DNA of 63,731 bases from CAZTAR01 sp043813895 (GTDB lineage Bacteria; Planctomycetota; Phycisphaerae; UBA1845; UTPLA1): NCBI GenBank assembly GCA_043813895.1, contig JBDRKQ010000204.1, forward strand, positions 1 to 63,731, given 5' to 3'. The translations under genes were made by a program, and so were the position numbers. Shown here one piece after another: positions 43,574 through 52,737 of the stretch. The notes below the pieces were generated by a model. That model searched no databases. It was not told the DNA's origin and saw only the letters and a list, made by a program, of their open reading frames with translations. How positions within the stretch are numbered: position 1 is the stretch's first letter; each line of letters begins with the position of its first letter.

Positions 43574-44813
43574 ATCCATGTTCAGCTCCATTCCTGAAGC
43601 GCTGGAAGATCTCAAGGCCGGGAAGTTCGTGATACTTGTAGACGACGCCGATCGCGAGAACGAGGGCGATCTCGTCTGCGCCGCCGACAAGGTCACGCCC
43701 GATATGATCAACTTCATGATCCGCCAGGCGGCCGGCAAGCTCTGCCTCTCCTTGACGGCCGAGACGTGCGAGAAACTGCATCTCTATCCGCAGACGGCGG
43801 AGAACACCGCCGAGCACGGGACCGCCTTCACCGTTTCGATCGACGTAGCGCCGGAGTTCGGCGTCACGACGGGCGTCAGTGCGGCCGATCGATGGAGAAC
43901 CATTCAACGGTGCATCGTGGACGACGCTTCGCCGTCGGACTTCCGGCGGCCGGGCCATATCAGTCCCCTGAAAGGCAAGACGGGCGGTGTGCTCGTCCGG
44001 GCTGGTCACACCGAGGCAAGTATCGACCTCACACGTCTGGCCGGCTTGACGCCCGCGGGCGTCATCATCGAAGTCTTGCGGGAAGACGGGGAGGTCGCGC
44101 GGCTACCGGACCTCATCAGGTTCGCCAAGAAACACGACCTCAAGATCTGCTCGATCGACAAGCTCGTCGAGTACCGTCTCCAGAGGGAGCGGTCGGTGGT
44201 TCGCATCGAGTCCATTCCGTTGAAGAATCCGTGGGGAGAGTGGACGCTTCACGCCTACAAGTCGGCCGTTGACACCGACCCACACGTGGCGCTCTGCATG
44301 GGAGACATGGGACGGCTCGACAACGATGGTGAGCCGATCCCGGTCGAGCACCCGGTTCTGATGCGGGTCCACTCCCAATGCCTGACCGGGGATATGTTTC
44401 ATTCATTCCGTTGTGACTGCGGGGAGCAACTCGAACGTGCGATGCAACTGATCGCCGAACAGGGAGAGGGCGTGATCGTCTACCTCCGACAAGAGGGACG
44501 AGGCATCGGGCTGGCGAACAAGCTGCACGCCTATCGCCTTCAGGACGAGGGGCTGGACACCGTCGAGGCAAACGAGAAGCTCGGCTTCCCGGCGGACAAG
44601 CGAGACTACGGCATCGGCGCCCAGATCCTGCGCGACCTCGGGATTCGGCAGATTCGCGTTCTCACGAACAACCCCAAGAAGGTCAATCGGCTGGCAGTGT
44701 ACGGGCTGGAGGTGGTCGAACAGAAACCGCTGAAGATTAAAGCGAACCCACACAACCGCCGTTACTTACAGACGAAGCGTGCCAAACTCGGACACATGCT
44801 TGATGAGGAATAG
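43560..44813 (+). CDS. ribBA: Bifunctional DHBP synthase / GTP cyclohydrolase II (RibBA)
   Basis: RibBA supplies both precursors for riboflavin: 3,4-dihydroxybutanone phosphate from ribulose 5-phosphate and a pyrimidine from GTP. The N-terminal DHBPS half has DDADRENEGDL (near 28-38), EHGTAFTVSID and GHTEASIDL. The C-terminal GTPCH II half has zinc ligands Cys274, Cys285 and Cys287 and the LRQEGRGIGLANKLHAY motif. The start is one of two adjacent ATG codons. No FMN riboswitch is visible upstream, as the gene overlaps pgsA. Length is about 417 residues. Confidence 0.96.
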   Translation: MMCDESMFSSIPEALEDLKAGKFVILVDDADRENEGDLVCAADKVTPDMINFMIRQAAGKLCLSLTAETCEKLHLYPQTAENTAEHGTAFTVSIDVAPEFGVTTGVSAADRWRTIQRCIVDDASPSDFRRPGHISPLKGKTGGVLVRAGHTEASIDLTRLAGLTPAGVIIEVLREDGEVARLPDLIRFAKKHDLKICSIDKLVEYRLQRERSVVRIESIPLKNPWGEWTLHAYKSAVDTDPHVALCMGDMGRLDNDGEPIPVEHPVLMRVHSQCLTGDMFHSFRCDCGEQLERAMQLIAEQGEGVIVYLRQEGRGIGLANKLHAYRLQDEGLDTVEANEKLGFPADKRDYGIGAQILRDLGIRQIRVLTNNPKKVNRLAVYGLEVVEQKPLKIKANPHNRRYLQTKRAKLGHMLDEE

Positions 44814-44814
44814 A

Positions 44815-44892
44815 AAGCCAAAACGCCAAGAAGCCGAAACGCCAAAAGGTCGAAAACCGGAGGCTATTCGCTAAGAGCTAGTAGCCAGCAGC
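44815..44892. repeat. AACGCCAAGAAGCC repeat and AGCTA units after ribBA
   Basis: GCCAAAACGCCAAGAAGCCG with further AAACGCCAAAAGG units is followed by CTAAGAGCTAGTAGCCAGCAGC. Both parts recur at 45543-45610 beyond the acetyltransferase gene, so that gene is bracketed by the same composite repeat. Confidence 0.55.
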
Positions 44893-44910
44893 TTCCATCC
44901 GACGAATGCG

Positions 44911-45528
44911 ATGAACACGGCAGCCTTACAACACGCTAGTGGCATCCGTGATAGCGAAGCGACTTCGCCGTCGCCTGCGGGGACGGACCCTTGCGAAGCG
45001 CGGCTGCGGTTGTGCCCGTTCGATCCGCTCTACGCCCCGCATGTCGCCGCCTGGGTTCGCACGGAAGAAGAGCTGACACGACTGGCGCCGGGCACGCGGT
45101 GGCCGCTGACGGCCAAAAAGGTGCTCGCCTGGGGGCGGCGGGACAGTCGGCGTTTCCTGCTCGCAAGGACGGACCTTCGCGAGCCCTTCGCATATGCCGA
45201 GCTGAACTACATGCCGGGATGCCCGGACCAGATGTGGATCGGCCATTTCCTGCTCGAACCGACCTATCGCGGCCGGTCCTATAGCATCCGGTTCGCCGAT
45301 GCCCTCCTGGCGACGGCCTTCCTGGAATACACCGTTTCCGATGTTTTGCTGGTCGTGTTCCCGGACAACACCCCGGCGATCCGTTGCTACCAACGCGTCG
45401 GCATGGAAATCATGGGAACGGAACGCAAGTTCTTCAAGGCCACGGAAAGGGAACACCTGTTCCTGCGAATGGGCATCAGCCTCAACCGCTATCGCAGCCT
45501 CGTTGCCGCCAGACGGCTGTCGCCGTGA
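44911..45528 (+). CDS. GNAT-family N-acetyltransferase
   Basis: The protein has 205 residues with a GNAT pattern. The segment LEPTYRGRSYSIRFADALLA resembles motif A (acetyl-CoA pyrophosphate loop), and VFPDNTPAIRCYQRVGMEI is motif B. Substrate is unknown. It is flanked on both sides by the same A-rich composite repeat, which may hint at repeat-mediated insertion. Confidence 0.8.
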   Translation: MNTAALQHASGIRDSEATSPSPAGTDPCEARLRLCPFDPLYAPHVAAWVRTEEELTRLAPGTRWPLTAKKVLAWGRRDSRRFLLARTDLREPFAYAELNYMPGCPDQMWIGHFLLEPTYRGRSYSIRFADALLATAFLEYTVSDVLLVVFPDNTPAIRCYQRVGMEIMGTERKFFKATEREHLFLRMGISLNRYRSLVAARRLSP

Positions 45529-45542
45529 AGACAGGATGAGGG

Positions 45543-45610
45543 AAAACGCCAAAAAGCCAAATCGCCGAGAAGCTGACCGCTGAAAGCTGATGGCTGACAG
45601 CTAAGAGCTT
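45543..45610. repeat. AACGCCAAAAAGCC repeat plus AGCTGA heptads
   Basis: AAAACGCCAAAAAGCCAAAT is followed by GCTGACCGCTGAAAGCTGAT and GGCTGACAGCTAAGAGCTT, a degenerate heptad repeat. It matches 44815-44892 and lies between the acetyltransferase and a convergent gene. Confidence 0.55.
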
Positions 45611-45623
45611 GCAGGCAACCGCC

Positions 45624-48296
45624 TCAGTCGAGTTTGATCAACTCATTGCATTTGAGTGGCCCGCCGATCTGCTCGACGGACACACGCATGTATTTGCCGG
45701 CAAGTCCTTCGGTATGCTCGATCTCGAACTGTCGCGTCGTCGTCTGGCCGGCGGCGAGGTTGGTGATCAGCCGGCCTTGCCTTGCGTGTCCGGGCGCTAT
45801 CAGGATTGCACGCAGATTCAGACTCTCGTCCGTGAGGTTCGTGACGCGCTGGACGATCGCCAGTCCGTCCCCATCTCGTCTAACCAGAACGCTGACGTCC
45901 AGGCCGGGAGACTCCACGCGTAGCGGCGCGCGGAGGGTCAGGCCGTTCAGTGCGTCGCCTTCGGCATCGAGCCTCCCAATCAGGACATAGCTCCCCATGG
46001 CTTGGTTGTTGGGAATGTTGAGGCTGACCGGCACGCTCGTCGATTGCCCGCCGGCCAGGTCGACCGGGATCCTCTCGGGTCGCACGCGCCAGTTCTTCGG
46101 CGGTCGCAATCGCAAAGTCCCGTGGAGTTTCGCGGACCGCGGGTTGCTCAGCACCAAGTCGCGAGCCTGTTCTTCGACGGTCGCCTGCAAACGCGGATTG
46201 GAGACTTGAAAGCTGCTCAGCGCCATCACCCGTTGCGGCGACACCGGCCGAATGAGAACCGGCATCGCTTCAAGTTGGAATGCCCGCCCGCCTTCGGTTT
46301 CTTGGGGTTGACTCGCCTTTCCCCACATGTCGATGCGCTCCGCGGCGGCACCGACATCGAAGAGCACACTCATCGGACCGGCCTGATCTCCCTCGGTCCA
46401 TGCGACGACAGTGCCGGCCACCCGGGCGCGGTCGGCGAACAACCAAGCGCGTACGCCGTCGCCGAGCCAAACCGGCGTGACCGGCTCGAGGCCGCCCAAC
46501 CCTTGCGCCAATGTCCGGCAGATGATGAAGTCTTCCTGCGGGGAGACAACGACCGCGTCCTTCGCAAGCTCGGCCCGCCAAGGCTGCGGAACAAACACGG
46601 TTTCCACGCCGCTCTGCCGCGCGACGGCAATCCGTCTTGCCAACTCAGCCAGGCGTCCATATCGATCGTACCGATCCGCGGAAGGCGGCTCGACCGTTGC
46701 CCACAGTCTCACGGACTCGCCTGTTTCGGGGGTGGACAGTTGCCCGCTCAGGCGGCTTGCGGAAACCTGCTGGGGAATCATCAGAGAGACCACTTCCACC
46801 GGGAGATTCTCACCAGGCGACTGCCTGACCACGGAAGCCGGCGCAACAAGGGCCGCCGGGCCAATCAACGGCTGCAACTCCGCACGAACGTTGGAAATCG
46901 CCTGGCCCAGTCGCCGGTCGTTCATCGTCGAGCCTCTGCCATCCTCGCCGATCTGCCAGGCATCGATGTGGGCCCCGTGTCGTGAAAGTGTGAGCGCCAG
47001 ATAGGGACGCCACGAATTCGGAGGAGATGTCAGCACGTCAAGAAGCGTCAGTTCCGGGTGGCCGCACAGCGTCGCGAGGGTGCCCGGCGGGTCAGCGAGT
47101 GTCGCCACCACTGTCATACCGCGACCGCGCAATAATGACATCCACCGATCCAGCTTCTTGTCACCCTTAACAACCGCATCGTCGTCAACGTCGCGTCGCC
47201 ACAGCGGCACCTTTGCCGACGTCACGGAAAGCGCCGCCAAGAGGTGCGCGTTCACGCTATCTTCCGGCACAACAGACGTGTCGATGATGACACCAAAGCC
47301 TGCACGCTCATTCGCCGTGGTGCCGGGCAGGTCCGGGCTCAGCCGCAGGAAGGGCTGCTCCTCGACAAGCACATCGCAACCACTTGCACGGACCGACAAC
47401 CGCGCGACATACCAGCCCGCGGGAACCTCGGCCACGGCGATCTCGACCCCGGGTTGATCCAGGCCGACGACGGGGATCACGTGCGACTCGACGGTGGCGC
47501 CCTCCGCGTTGACGATTTCCAACTCGGCATCAAGGCCGGCGCCGTCCAGGTCCGCGACGCGCGCGGCACACGTGATCGGTCGGCCGCTCAGGAATACGTT
47601 GCCTGGCGCGGCCAGCCCAATCGAGGCCTGAGGGAGACGAAGAACGGTGATGTCGTCGAACCAGGCGGTTGAAAGCGCGTCGCGGTAGTTGATCGGCCTG
47701 GGCTCGGAGATGCCGCCTGTTCGCTCCGGCGGTTGCTCGATGCGACAGGACAACCCGATCCATCGCGCCGTCTCGAACCCGCCCGGCAGATGAATCGAGA
47801 GGCGAGTCCAGTCGCCCCCACACTCCTCGTCGCGAATCGTTCCGGTGCACTGTTCGCTCTTCTCGATCTTGCGAAGTGCATGGTCCAGGTAGTACGCGCT
47901 CACAGAGGCGCCGGCCCGCCGAAGTCCGGATGTACGCACCCAGGCGGTGATTCGGTAATCCGCGCGGGGATGAACGCTGGTATCCTTCGCCAGGTAATGC
48001 GCGCCGATGTTCCCTCCGCTCAGCGAAAGCCGGAACGACGGCGGCGCAGTGTGGCCCACATCAAAATCAAACGCCGGCTCCTGATAGCGCGGGTATCCCG
48101 GAAACGCGGGCTCGGTCATCTGCCGCCAGTACTTGGGCATCGATTCGTAGTGGTCGGGCTCATCGAAGTCGAAGAACTTGACGACGCGATCTTCGATGTG
48201 TGATGAGACCAGGTCGCCGCCTGCCGATGCCGGCGAACCCGGCCCCGCAAGCAGCGCGACGGAAATCATAGAAAGGATGAATGAACTCGTTCCCAT
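45624..48296 (-). CDS. Large exported multi-domain protein, beta-sandwich and barrel type
   Basis: The protein has 890 residues and a signal peptide (FILSMISVALLAGPGSPASA). Residues about 40-220 look like a carbohydrate-binding or CBM-like beta-sandwich (YRITAWVRTSGLRRAG and WFDDITVLRLP). Residues about 330-600 could be a TIM barrel (VWLGDG, WQIGEDGRGS). The C-terminus (about 690-890) contains NEW3-like beta domains (WRVRPERIPVDLAGGQSTSV). A polysaccharide-related role is likely but not proved. No anchor or sorting tail is seen. Confidence 0.78.
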   Translation of the reverse strand: MGTSSFILSMISVALLAGPGSPASAGGDLVSSHIEDRVVKFFDFDEPDHYESMPKYWRQMTEPAFPGYPRYQEPAFDFDVGHTAPPSFRLSLSGGNIGAHYLAKDTSVHPRADYRITAWVRTSGLRRAGASVSAYYLDHALRKIEKSEQCTGTIRDEECGGDWTRLSIHLPGGFETARWIGLSCRIEQPPERTGGISEPRPINYRDALSTAWFDDITVLRLPQASIGLAAPGNVFLSGRPITCAARVADLDGAGLDAELEIVNAEGATVESHVIPVVGLDQPGVEIAVAEVPAGWYVARLSVRASGCDVLVEEQPFLRLSPDLPGTTANERAGFGVIIDTSVVPEDSVNAHLLAALSVTSAKVPLWRRDVDDDAVVKGDKKLDRWMSLLRGRGMTVVATLADPPGTLATLCGHPELTLLDVLTSPPNSWRPYLALTLSRHGAHIDAWQIGEDGRGSTMNDRRLGQAISNVRAELQPLIGPAALVAPASVVRQSPGENLPVEVVSLMIPQQVSASRLSGQLSTPETGESVRLWATVEPPSADRYDRYGRLAELARRIAVARQSGVETVFVPQPWRAELAKDAVVVSPQEDFIICRTLAQGLGGLEPVTPVWLGDGVRAWLFADRARVAGTVVAWTEGDQAGPMSVLFDVGAAAERIDMWGKASQPQETEGGRAFQLEAMPVLIRPVSPQRVMALSSFQVSNPRLQATVEEQARDLVLSNPRSAKLHGTLRLRPPKNWRVRPERIPVDLAGGQSTSVPVSLNIPNNQAMGSYVLIGRLDAEGDALNGLTLRAPLRVESPGLDVSVLVRRDGDGLAIVQRVTNLTDESLNLRAILIAPGHARQGRLITNLAAGQTTTRQFEIEHTEGLAGKYMRVSVEQIGGPLKCNELIKLD

Positions 48297-48595
48297 ACGG
48301 CCTCACCTGGGCATTCCGCCTGCACTCAACCACGCCGGATTCACAAGACGATGATGCGCCAGCGCGGTCGTTCGGTGTGCGGATACCCGTGTCGCTTATC
48401 GGGTCAAGTGCAGCACCGGTTAAGGTTGCACCCCCGGCAAGGGGCGTCATCGCAAGAGCAGCGTCCGATATCTTGCGCGAGAACCGGCAGAGTGTGCCCG
48501 TCAGACTTGTTGAACGTCACATTGGCCGAGGGGCGCGAACTCCGCCGATAAGAGCATGATCGCCGCCCGACCGTCTCGCCGACGCAGGACCGACA
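48297..48595. other. Intergenic region between divergent genes
   Basis: About 300 bp between an exported-protein gene (minus) and a lipoprotein gene (plus). No gene is seen. Promoters for both must lie here. I see an inverted motif GATACCCGTGTCGCTTATCGGGT near 48382 but no clear regulator site. Confidence 0.4.
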
Positions 48596-48907
48596 ATGAC
48601 GACTCGCAAACTGGCTCGCTGGCATCGGCGTCTCCGAATCGCCACGGCCGCCGGCCTCATGTCCGGCATGTTTCTCCAGCTCGGCGGCTGCTGGGACTCC
48701 GATATCTCCAAGCGCTTCCGAGAGGCCTACGCGCCCAGCTTCGCCAGCGGTCTCTCCACCGCGCTGGGAACGGCCGGCCAGACAGAGGCCGGCCTTCGCC
48801 TGATGGGCGAGGCCCTGGCGGACGGGATCGGCGCGATCATCGAACCCCGCACGAGCACCTCGTCAAGTTCGTCGTCCGGCTCATCATCGTCCGGCAGTTC
48901 ATCGTAA
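48596..48907 (+). CDS. Small lipoprotein
   Basis: The protein has 103 residues. A basic start (MTTRKLARWHRRLRIATAA) is followed by a short hydrophobic core and a lipobox-like LQLGGC. The mature part is small with a Ser-rich tail of Ser and Gly at the C-terminus. AGGA lies upstream of the ATG. No family is recognised. The lipid anchor is inferred from the Cys. Confidence 0.65.
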   Translation: MTTRKLARWHRRLRIATAAGLMSGMFLQLGGCWDSDISKRFREAYAPSFASGLSTALGTAGQTEAGLRLMGEALADGIGAIIEPRTSTSSSSSSGSSSSGSSS

Positions 48908-49108
48908 GCTGGGCACTGCCCCACCCAATCAATGCTCCCCCACGTAATCGAGGTCATCACCTCCGAAGAGATGGTGAGCAATGCTACAACACTGTAGAAT
49001 GGAAGCGCGGCATAAAGCCGAAGCAACGCCCCTCCAAGGAGTTGAGACCGCCCCGTCCAACCCGATGGCAATGTTGACCACGAGATCAACGTCGAAGGAG
49101 CACAGCGT

Positions 49109-49540
49109 ATGACCGGCAAAGTGTCTGAGTACATGACCCGGAAGGTCATTTCCGTTCCGTCGGATACCGGGATTCGAGAAGCCTTCTTCAAAATGAAGAA
49201 GCACCACATCCGACACCTTCCGATCGTTGACGCGGATAACAAGCTGATCGGAATCGTGAGCGACCGCGAGTTGCGCAGGCCCGAGTGGGTGGATGAATCC
49301 TTGGATGTCGCTCATATGTATCGCCTGGACGATGAGATGTCCGTAGGAGACGTGATGATCAGCAGGGTTCATGTCATCCACACGTATGACACGCTACGCA
49401 AGGCGGTCAAGCTCTTGATCGAGAATCACATCGGCGCCGCGCCAGTGCTGGACAAGACGGGCGAGCTCGTGGGGATGTTGTCGGCGGTCGATCTGCTTCG
49501 AGCACTGGATGACTTGATGGGAGGAGAGAAGCAGGGCTAG
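49109..49540 (+). CDS. CBS-domain protein
   Basis: The protein has 143 residues made of two CBS motifs (YMTRKVISVPSDTGIREAFF with LPIVDADNKLIGIVSDRELR, then MISRVHVIHTYDTLRKAVKL with APVLDKTGELVGMLSAVDLL). CBS pairs bind adenosine ligands. There is no attached effector domain. AAGGAG eight bases before the ATG supports the start. Its target is unknown. Confidence 0.92.
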   Translation: MTGKVSEYMTRKVISVPSDTGIREAFFKMKKHHIRHLPIVDADNKLIGIVSDRELRRPEWVDESLDVAHMYRLDDEMSVGDVMISRVHVIHTYDTLRKAVKLLIENHIGAAPVLDKTGELVGMLSAVDLLRALDDLMGGEKQG

Positions 49541-49585
49541 AGCGATTAACGATTGAACGTAGCACCAGCGTCGCATCGCCAGCTT

Positions 49586-50545
49586 CTACGCCGCACCGCC
49601 CTCGCGCGAAATGGCCCGCATCAGCCCGTCCGCGATCGACGCGACCGGCTCGTCCGAAGCCACGTCCACCCATCGCGTCGTCGTGAACTTGCGAAACCAC
49701 GTCCGCTGGTGTTTGGCAAGCCTGCGGCTCTGGATCTTGATCTGCTCGACCGCGTCATCCAGCGGCGAACGGTCCTGCAAATGCCTGATGATTTGCGCGT
49801 AGCCGAGTGCCTGACGCGCCTGCTCGCCGAACCCCGCCGGTTCCGCCAGCAGCGATTGCACTTCGTCCACTAGACCCGCCTCGATCATCTGCTTGACTCG
49901 CGTGTTGATGCGGCTCGAGTTGTCCTCCTTCTCCCGGCGGATGCCGACGATCTTGGTTGGATAGCGCAGCGCTTCGGCGTTCCACTGGCGCTGCTGGCGG
50001 CTCAGCGGTATGCCTGTGAGTCGCCAGACTTCCAGCGCCCGCTCGATCCGCTTGTAGTCGTTGGGATGGATGCGTGCGGCTGCGTCCGGATCGACCTTCG
50101 AGAGCTCTGTGTGCAGGACCGCTGTGCCTTCGTGTTCTGCCCGGCGCCGAAGCTTGGCCCGGAAGTCCTCGTCCGCAGCGGGGCCGTCGAACATGCCGTG
50201 CATCAGGCCCATCAGATAAAGGGGGGTTCCGGCGAGCGCCAAAATGCGACGGTCCCTCGCACGGATGTCCGCGATCGCCTGGTCGGCCATCTCGACGAAC
50301 CTAGCAACGCTAAACAACTCCGACGGCTCTGCCACATCGATCAGGTGATGGCGCACCGTAGCCAGCTCTTCTGGCGACGGCTTTGCTGTGCCGATGTCCA
50401 TCCGTCGGTAGACCTGCATGGAATCGATGCTGACGATTTCGGCGTCGAGTCGCTGGGCGAGTTCCAGGGAGGCCGACGTCTTGCCGCTGGCGGTGCAGCC
50501 CAGCAGGAGTATTATCTCGGTATCTTTGCGGGAGTATTCGACCAT
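49586..50545 (-). CDS. miaA: tRNA dimethylallyltransferase MiaA
   Basis: MiaA transfers a dimethylallyl group to A37 of tRNAs that read UNN codons. The P-loop GCTASGKT lies at residues 16-23, followed by IVSIDSMQVYRRMDIGTAKP and HHLIDVAEP. The tRNA-binding part has RIHPNDYKRIERALEVWRLT and AKHQRTWFRKF. The ATG at 50545 is used; a longer frame begins at 50611 within the next gene's leader. Length is about 319 residues. Confidence 0.96.
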   Translation of the reverse strand: MVEYSRKDTEIILLLGCTASGKTSASLELAQRLDAEIVSIDSMQVYRRMDIGTAKPSPEELATVRHHLIDVAEPSELFSVARFVEMADQAIADIRARDRRILALAGTPLYLMGLMHGMFDGPAADEDFRAKLRRRAEHEGTAVLHTELSKVDPDAAARIHPNDYKRIERALEVWRLTGIPLSRQQRQWNAEALRYPTKIVGIRREKEDNSSRINTRVKQMIEAGLVDEVQSLLAEPAGFGEQARQALGYAQIIRHLQDRSPLDDAVEQIKIQSRRLAKHQRTWFRKFTTTRWVDVASDEPVASIADGLMRAISREGGAA

Positions 50546-50625
50546 CTGCTCTCTTGACCCGGCTGGACCGCGACAACTACCATGGGCATTCGCGATGTGG
50601 CCCTGGACCAATAGGAGATCATACC

Positions 50626-50946
50626 ATGGTACGAACGCGATGGCTTGGCCTGCCCATTCTGGCCGCGGCCTTCTCCGCCGCCCTTTTCATCGGCGGGTGC
50701 ATCAGCGTGAAGGCGCCCGAGGAAATCAACGTCGGCTCCCAAAGGCGGAGGCCCGCCGACACCAGTCGAGTGCCGCATACGAGCAGTCATGAAGAGGCGC
50801 GACAGAAACTTGCCGAGGCGTACGAAGAGATTCGACACCTCGAGAACAAGGCTCGCGACCTCGAAAACGACAAACGCAAGTGCAAGCGCGAACGCGACGA
50901 GTACAAGGACAAGTACGAGCATCTCAGGGACAGGTACGACGACTGA
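50626..50946 (+). CDS. Lipoprotein with C-terminal coiled coil
   Basis: The protein has 106 residues. The signal sequence ends in a lipobox-like LFIGGC. The mature part has a Pro-rich linker and then a highly charged coiled coil (EARQKLAEAYEEIRHLENKA onward) to the end. AGGAG eight bases before the ATG fixes the start. It is divergent from miaA. No family recognised; an envelope structural role is possible. Confidence 0.75.
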   Translation: MVRTRWLGLPILAAAFSAALFIGGCISVKAPEEINVGSQRRRPADTSRVPHTSSHEEARQKLAEAYEEIRHLENKARDLENDKRKCKRERDEYKDKYEHLRDRYDD

Positions 50947-51501
50947 GCGATGATCTCAGGGTGGCGGCACGAGCACCAAGGCCCACGCTGCAATCTTGTG
51001 CGCGCACGAACCCCTGGCCTTGGCCGGGGGTGCGTTCCCGCATGTCGCCGCCCCGCCCGACCAACCTAATATGACAGCGCCAGGTCGTTCTCTAGCCGGA
51101 GAGCCGCAGGCTTCAGCCCGCGCGGTCGTCTTCTTATGTCTTCTTCTGTAACACTTGTGTGACGCGAATCCACGTCCAATGGCCTGACAGTACCCCAGAC
51201 CGCTTTCCCGAAAACCTCACCTCGTTTTCCGTAAATCAGTGGGAATGGTTCAACGCTCTGGAGCGTTGATGGTCTTGTCCGCGCGGCGCGACCGATCGAG
51301 CCTGCCGACCAAAGGAGCGGAAACTCCTGGATTCGGTTTGAACCTCGCCGCGATGCCGACGGGTTGTTTCGCGACTATAACAAAGACGACAGGGAACGTT
51401 TCCTGGTGAATGACGAGACTGATGATCCACGCGGAAATGACGGCATTCCCGCAATCGTAACAAGTAACCTGATTGGATCAGGGAATAAGGACTGGAGATA
51501 G
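50947..51501. other. Intergenic region upstream of the Cys-rich protein gene
   Basis: About 555 bp. A hairpin CCCCTGGCC-TT-GGCCGGGGG near 51008 may end the preceding lipoprotein transcript. A TATGACAGCG-type repeat lies at 51070-51125. No gene is credible. The last 100 bases before 51502 are AT-richer and probably contain the promoter. Confidence 0.45.
51070..51125 (+). repeat. TATGACAGCG element, left copy
   Basis: The unit starts TATGACAGCGCCAGGTCGTT and ends GGCTTCAGCCCGCGCGG. An inverted copy is at 52682-52737 and a diverged direct copy at 52595-52645, so the Cys-rich protein gene is bracketed. Confidence 0.65.
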
Positions 51502-52398
51502 ATGATGCGAAGAGGACTCATGATTGTTCTGGCGATGACGTTGTTGTGTGGTATTGCCGCTTCGCCGACGCTGGCCGGGCCTGGCTGCGATGGCGCGAGC
51601 AAGACCAAAGCGACGGCCTGTGGGAAGACCTGCGGCGCCGGTGGCTTCCCAACGATGGCCTTCATGGTTGGCGACAAGACCTACGATTCTCACGAGGCCG
51701 CGGAGAAGGCCGCCGGAGACCGCGGCGACAAGATTGTATTCGTTGTTTGTGACGAGAAATTCGGCACCATGCCCGATGCGATGAAGGCCCTGGCTTGCGC
51801 GTCGGAGTGCTACGCCGAGAAGTTCACATCAATCGGCGGCATCGTGGACGGCAAGCTGGTCTACTGCTCAGCGAGCCAGACGTGCGGGAACACGAAGGAC
51901 GCCTCCTGCTCCTCCAAGACGAAGGGCGCTTCCTGTCATTCGCAGGGCGCGAAGGCCGGAGCGAAGACCTGTAGCGGGAAGAAGAATTGCAGTTGCGAGG
52001 GATGTACGAAGTCCAGCGCGAAGGGCAGCTGTAGCAAGACCGGCGCCAAGTCTGCCAAGAAGGGCTCATGCGCCAAGGGTACCTGTCCCAGAGATAAGGC
52101 CACCAAGTTCGTCGTTGCTGGCATGAACTTCGATAAGTACGACGATGCCGTCACGGCTCGCGACGAAGCACGGAAGGCTGCCAGCGCGGTCAAACTGAGC
52201 TACCTCGTCAACGGCCAGAAGGTCGATTGCGAGTCCAAGGTCTGCCCAAAGGCCAAGGCTGCCGGGCAGGTGAAGTTCATCGTCAGCGGTGACGAGACGA
52301 ACTGCGAGATCCAAGCCCGGGTGCTGGTAGCGAAGGCCCAGGTGGCCGCCGCCGCTGAAGCGTTGAAATCGAAGAATGCCGCGACGGCGAGGCTGTAG
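51502..52398 (+). CDS. Exported Cys-rich protein with a duplicated domain
   Basis: The protein has 298 residues, a signal peptide (MMRRGLMIVLAMTLLCGIAA to about residue 25) and about 20 Cys. Two homologous halves can be aligned by eye: residues about 49-130 (PTMAFMVGDKTYDSHEAAEK) and 203-290 (ATKFVVAGMNFDKYDDAVTA). Each has a beta-alpha unit followed by paired Cys. Between them is a Lys/Cys/Ser-rich linker (about 130-200). Metal binding is plausible but not shown. GGAG lies four to seven bases before the two adjacent ATG codons. A strong terminator follows at 52530. Confidence 0.78.
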   Translation: MMRRGLMIVLAMTLLCGIAASPTLAGPGCDGASKTKATACGKTCGAGGFPTMAFMVGDKTYDSHEAAEKAAGDRGDKIVFVVCDEKFGTMPDAMKALACASECYAEKFTSIGGIVDGKLVYCSASQTCGNTKDASCSSKTKGASCHSQGAKAGAKTCSGKKNCSCEGCTKSSAKGSCSKTGAKSAKKGSCAKGTCPRDKATKFVVAGMNFDKYDDAVTARDEARKAASAVKLSYLVNGQKVDCESKVCPKAKAAGQVKFIVSGDETNCEIQARVLVAKAQVAAAAEALKSKNAATARL

Positions 52399-52529
52399 GT
52401 CCCGTCGCCCAGCGAGAAAGCTCGGTGCGAGCAAAGAACTTCTGACGGTCCATGGGACCGTCCCCACCATCGGTGCCTCCTCCGCTGAGACGGTGCCTGC
52501 CAAGACCCGTCTTCGCGGAAGCTCTCCGG

Positions 52530-52566
52530 CGCAGGCCTGTCGATTCGGCAGGCCTGCGTCTTTGCT
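52530..52566 (+). terminator. Rho-independent terminator
   Basis: Perfect ten-base stem CGCAGGCCTG / CAGGCCTGCG with a nine-base loop, followed by TCTTTGCT. It lies 130 bases after the Cys-rich protein gene. Confidence 0.75.
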
Positions 52567-52594
52567 ATCGAAGCGGTTCCCCGAGCTGCTGTAG

Positions 52595-52645
52595 CATGAC
52601 AGCGCTGGAACGCATCTGAGAAGCCGGGGACTTCAGTCCGCGCGG
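52595..52645 (+). repeat. TATGACAGCG element, diverged copy
   Basis: CATGACAGCGCTGGAACGCA ... GGGACTTCAGTCCGCGCGG. Same orientation as the copy at 51070-51125, with several changes. Confidence 0.55.
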
Positions 52646-52681
52646 TTATTCGCGGCTCGAGGACCTCGCGTTTTCGGCCGG

Positions 52682-52737
52682 CCGCGCGGGCTGAAGCCCG
52701 CGGCTCTTCTGCCAGAGAACGACGTATCGCTGTCATA
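52682..52737 (-). repeat. TATGACAGCG element, right inverted copy
   Basis: Read on the minus strand it is TATGACAGCGATACGTCGTT then CTCTGGCAGAAGAGCCGCGG and GCTTCAGCCCGCGCGG, differing from 51070-51125 at few positions. The pair is in inverted orientation around the Cys-rich gene. Confidence 0.65.
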
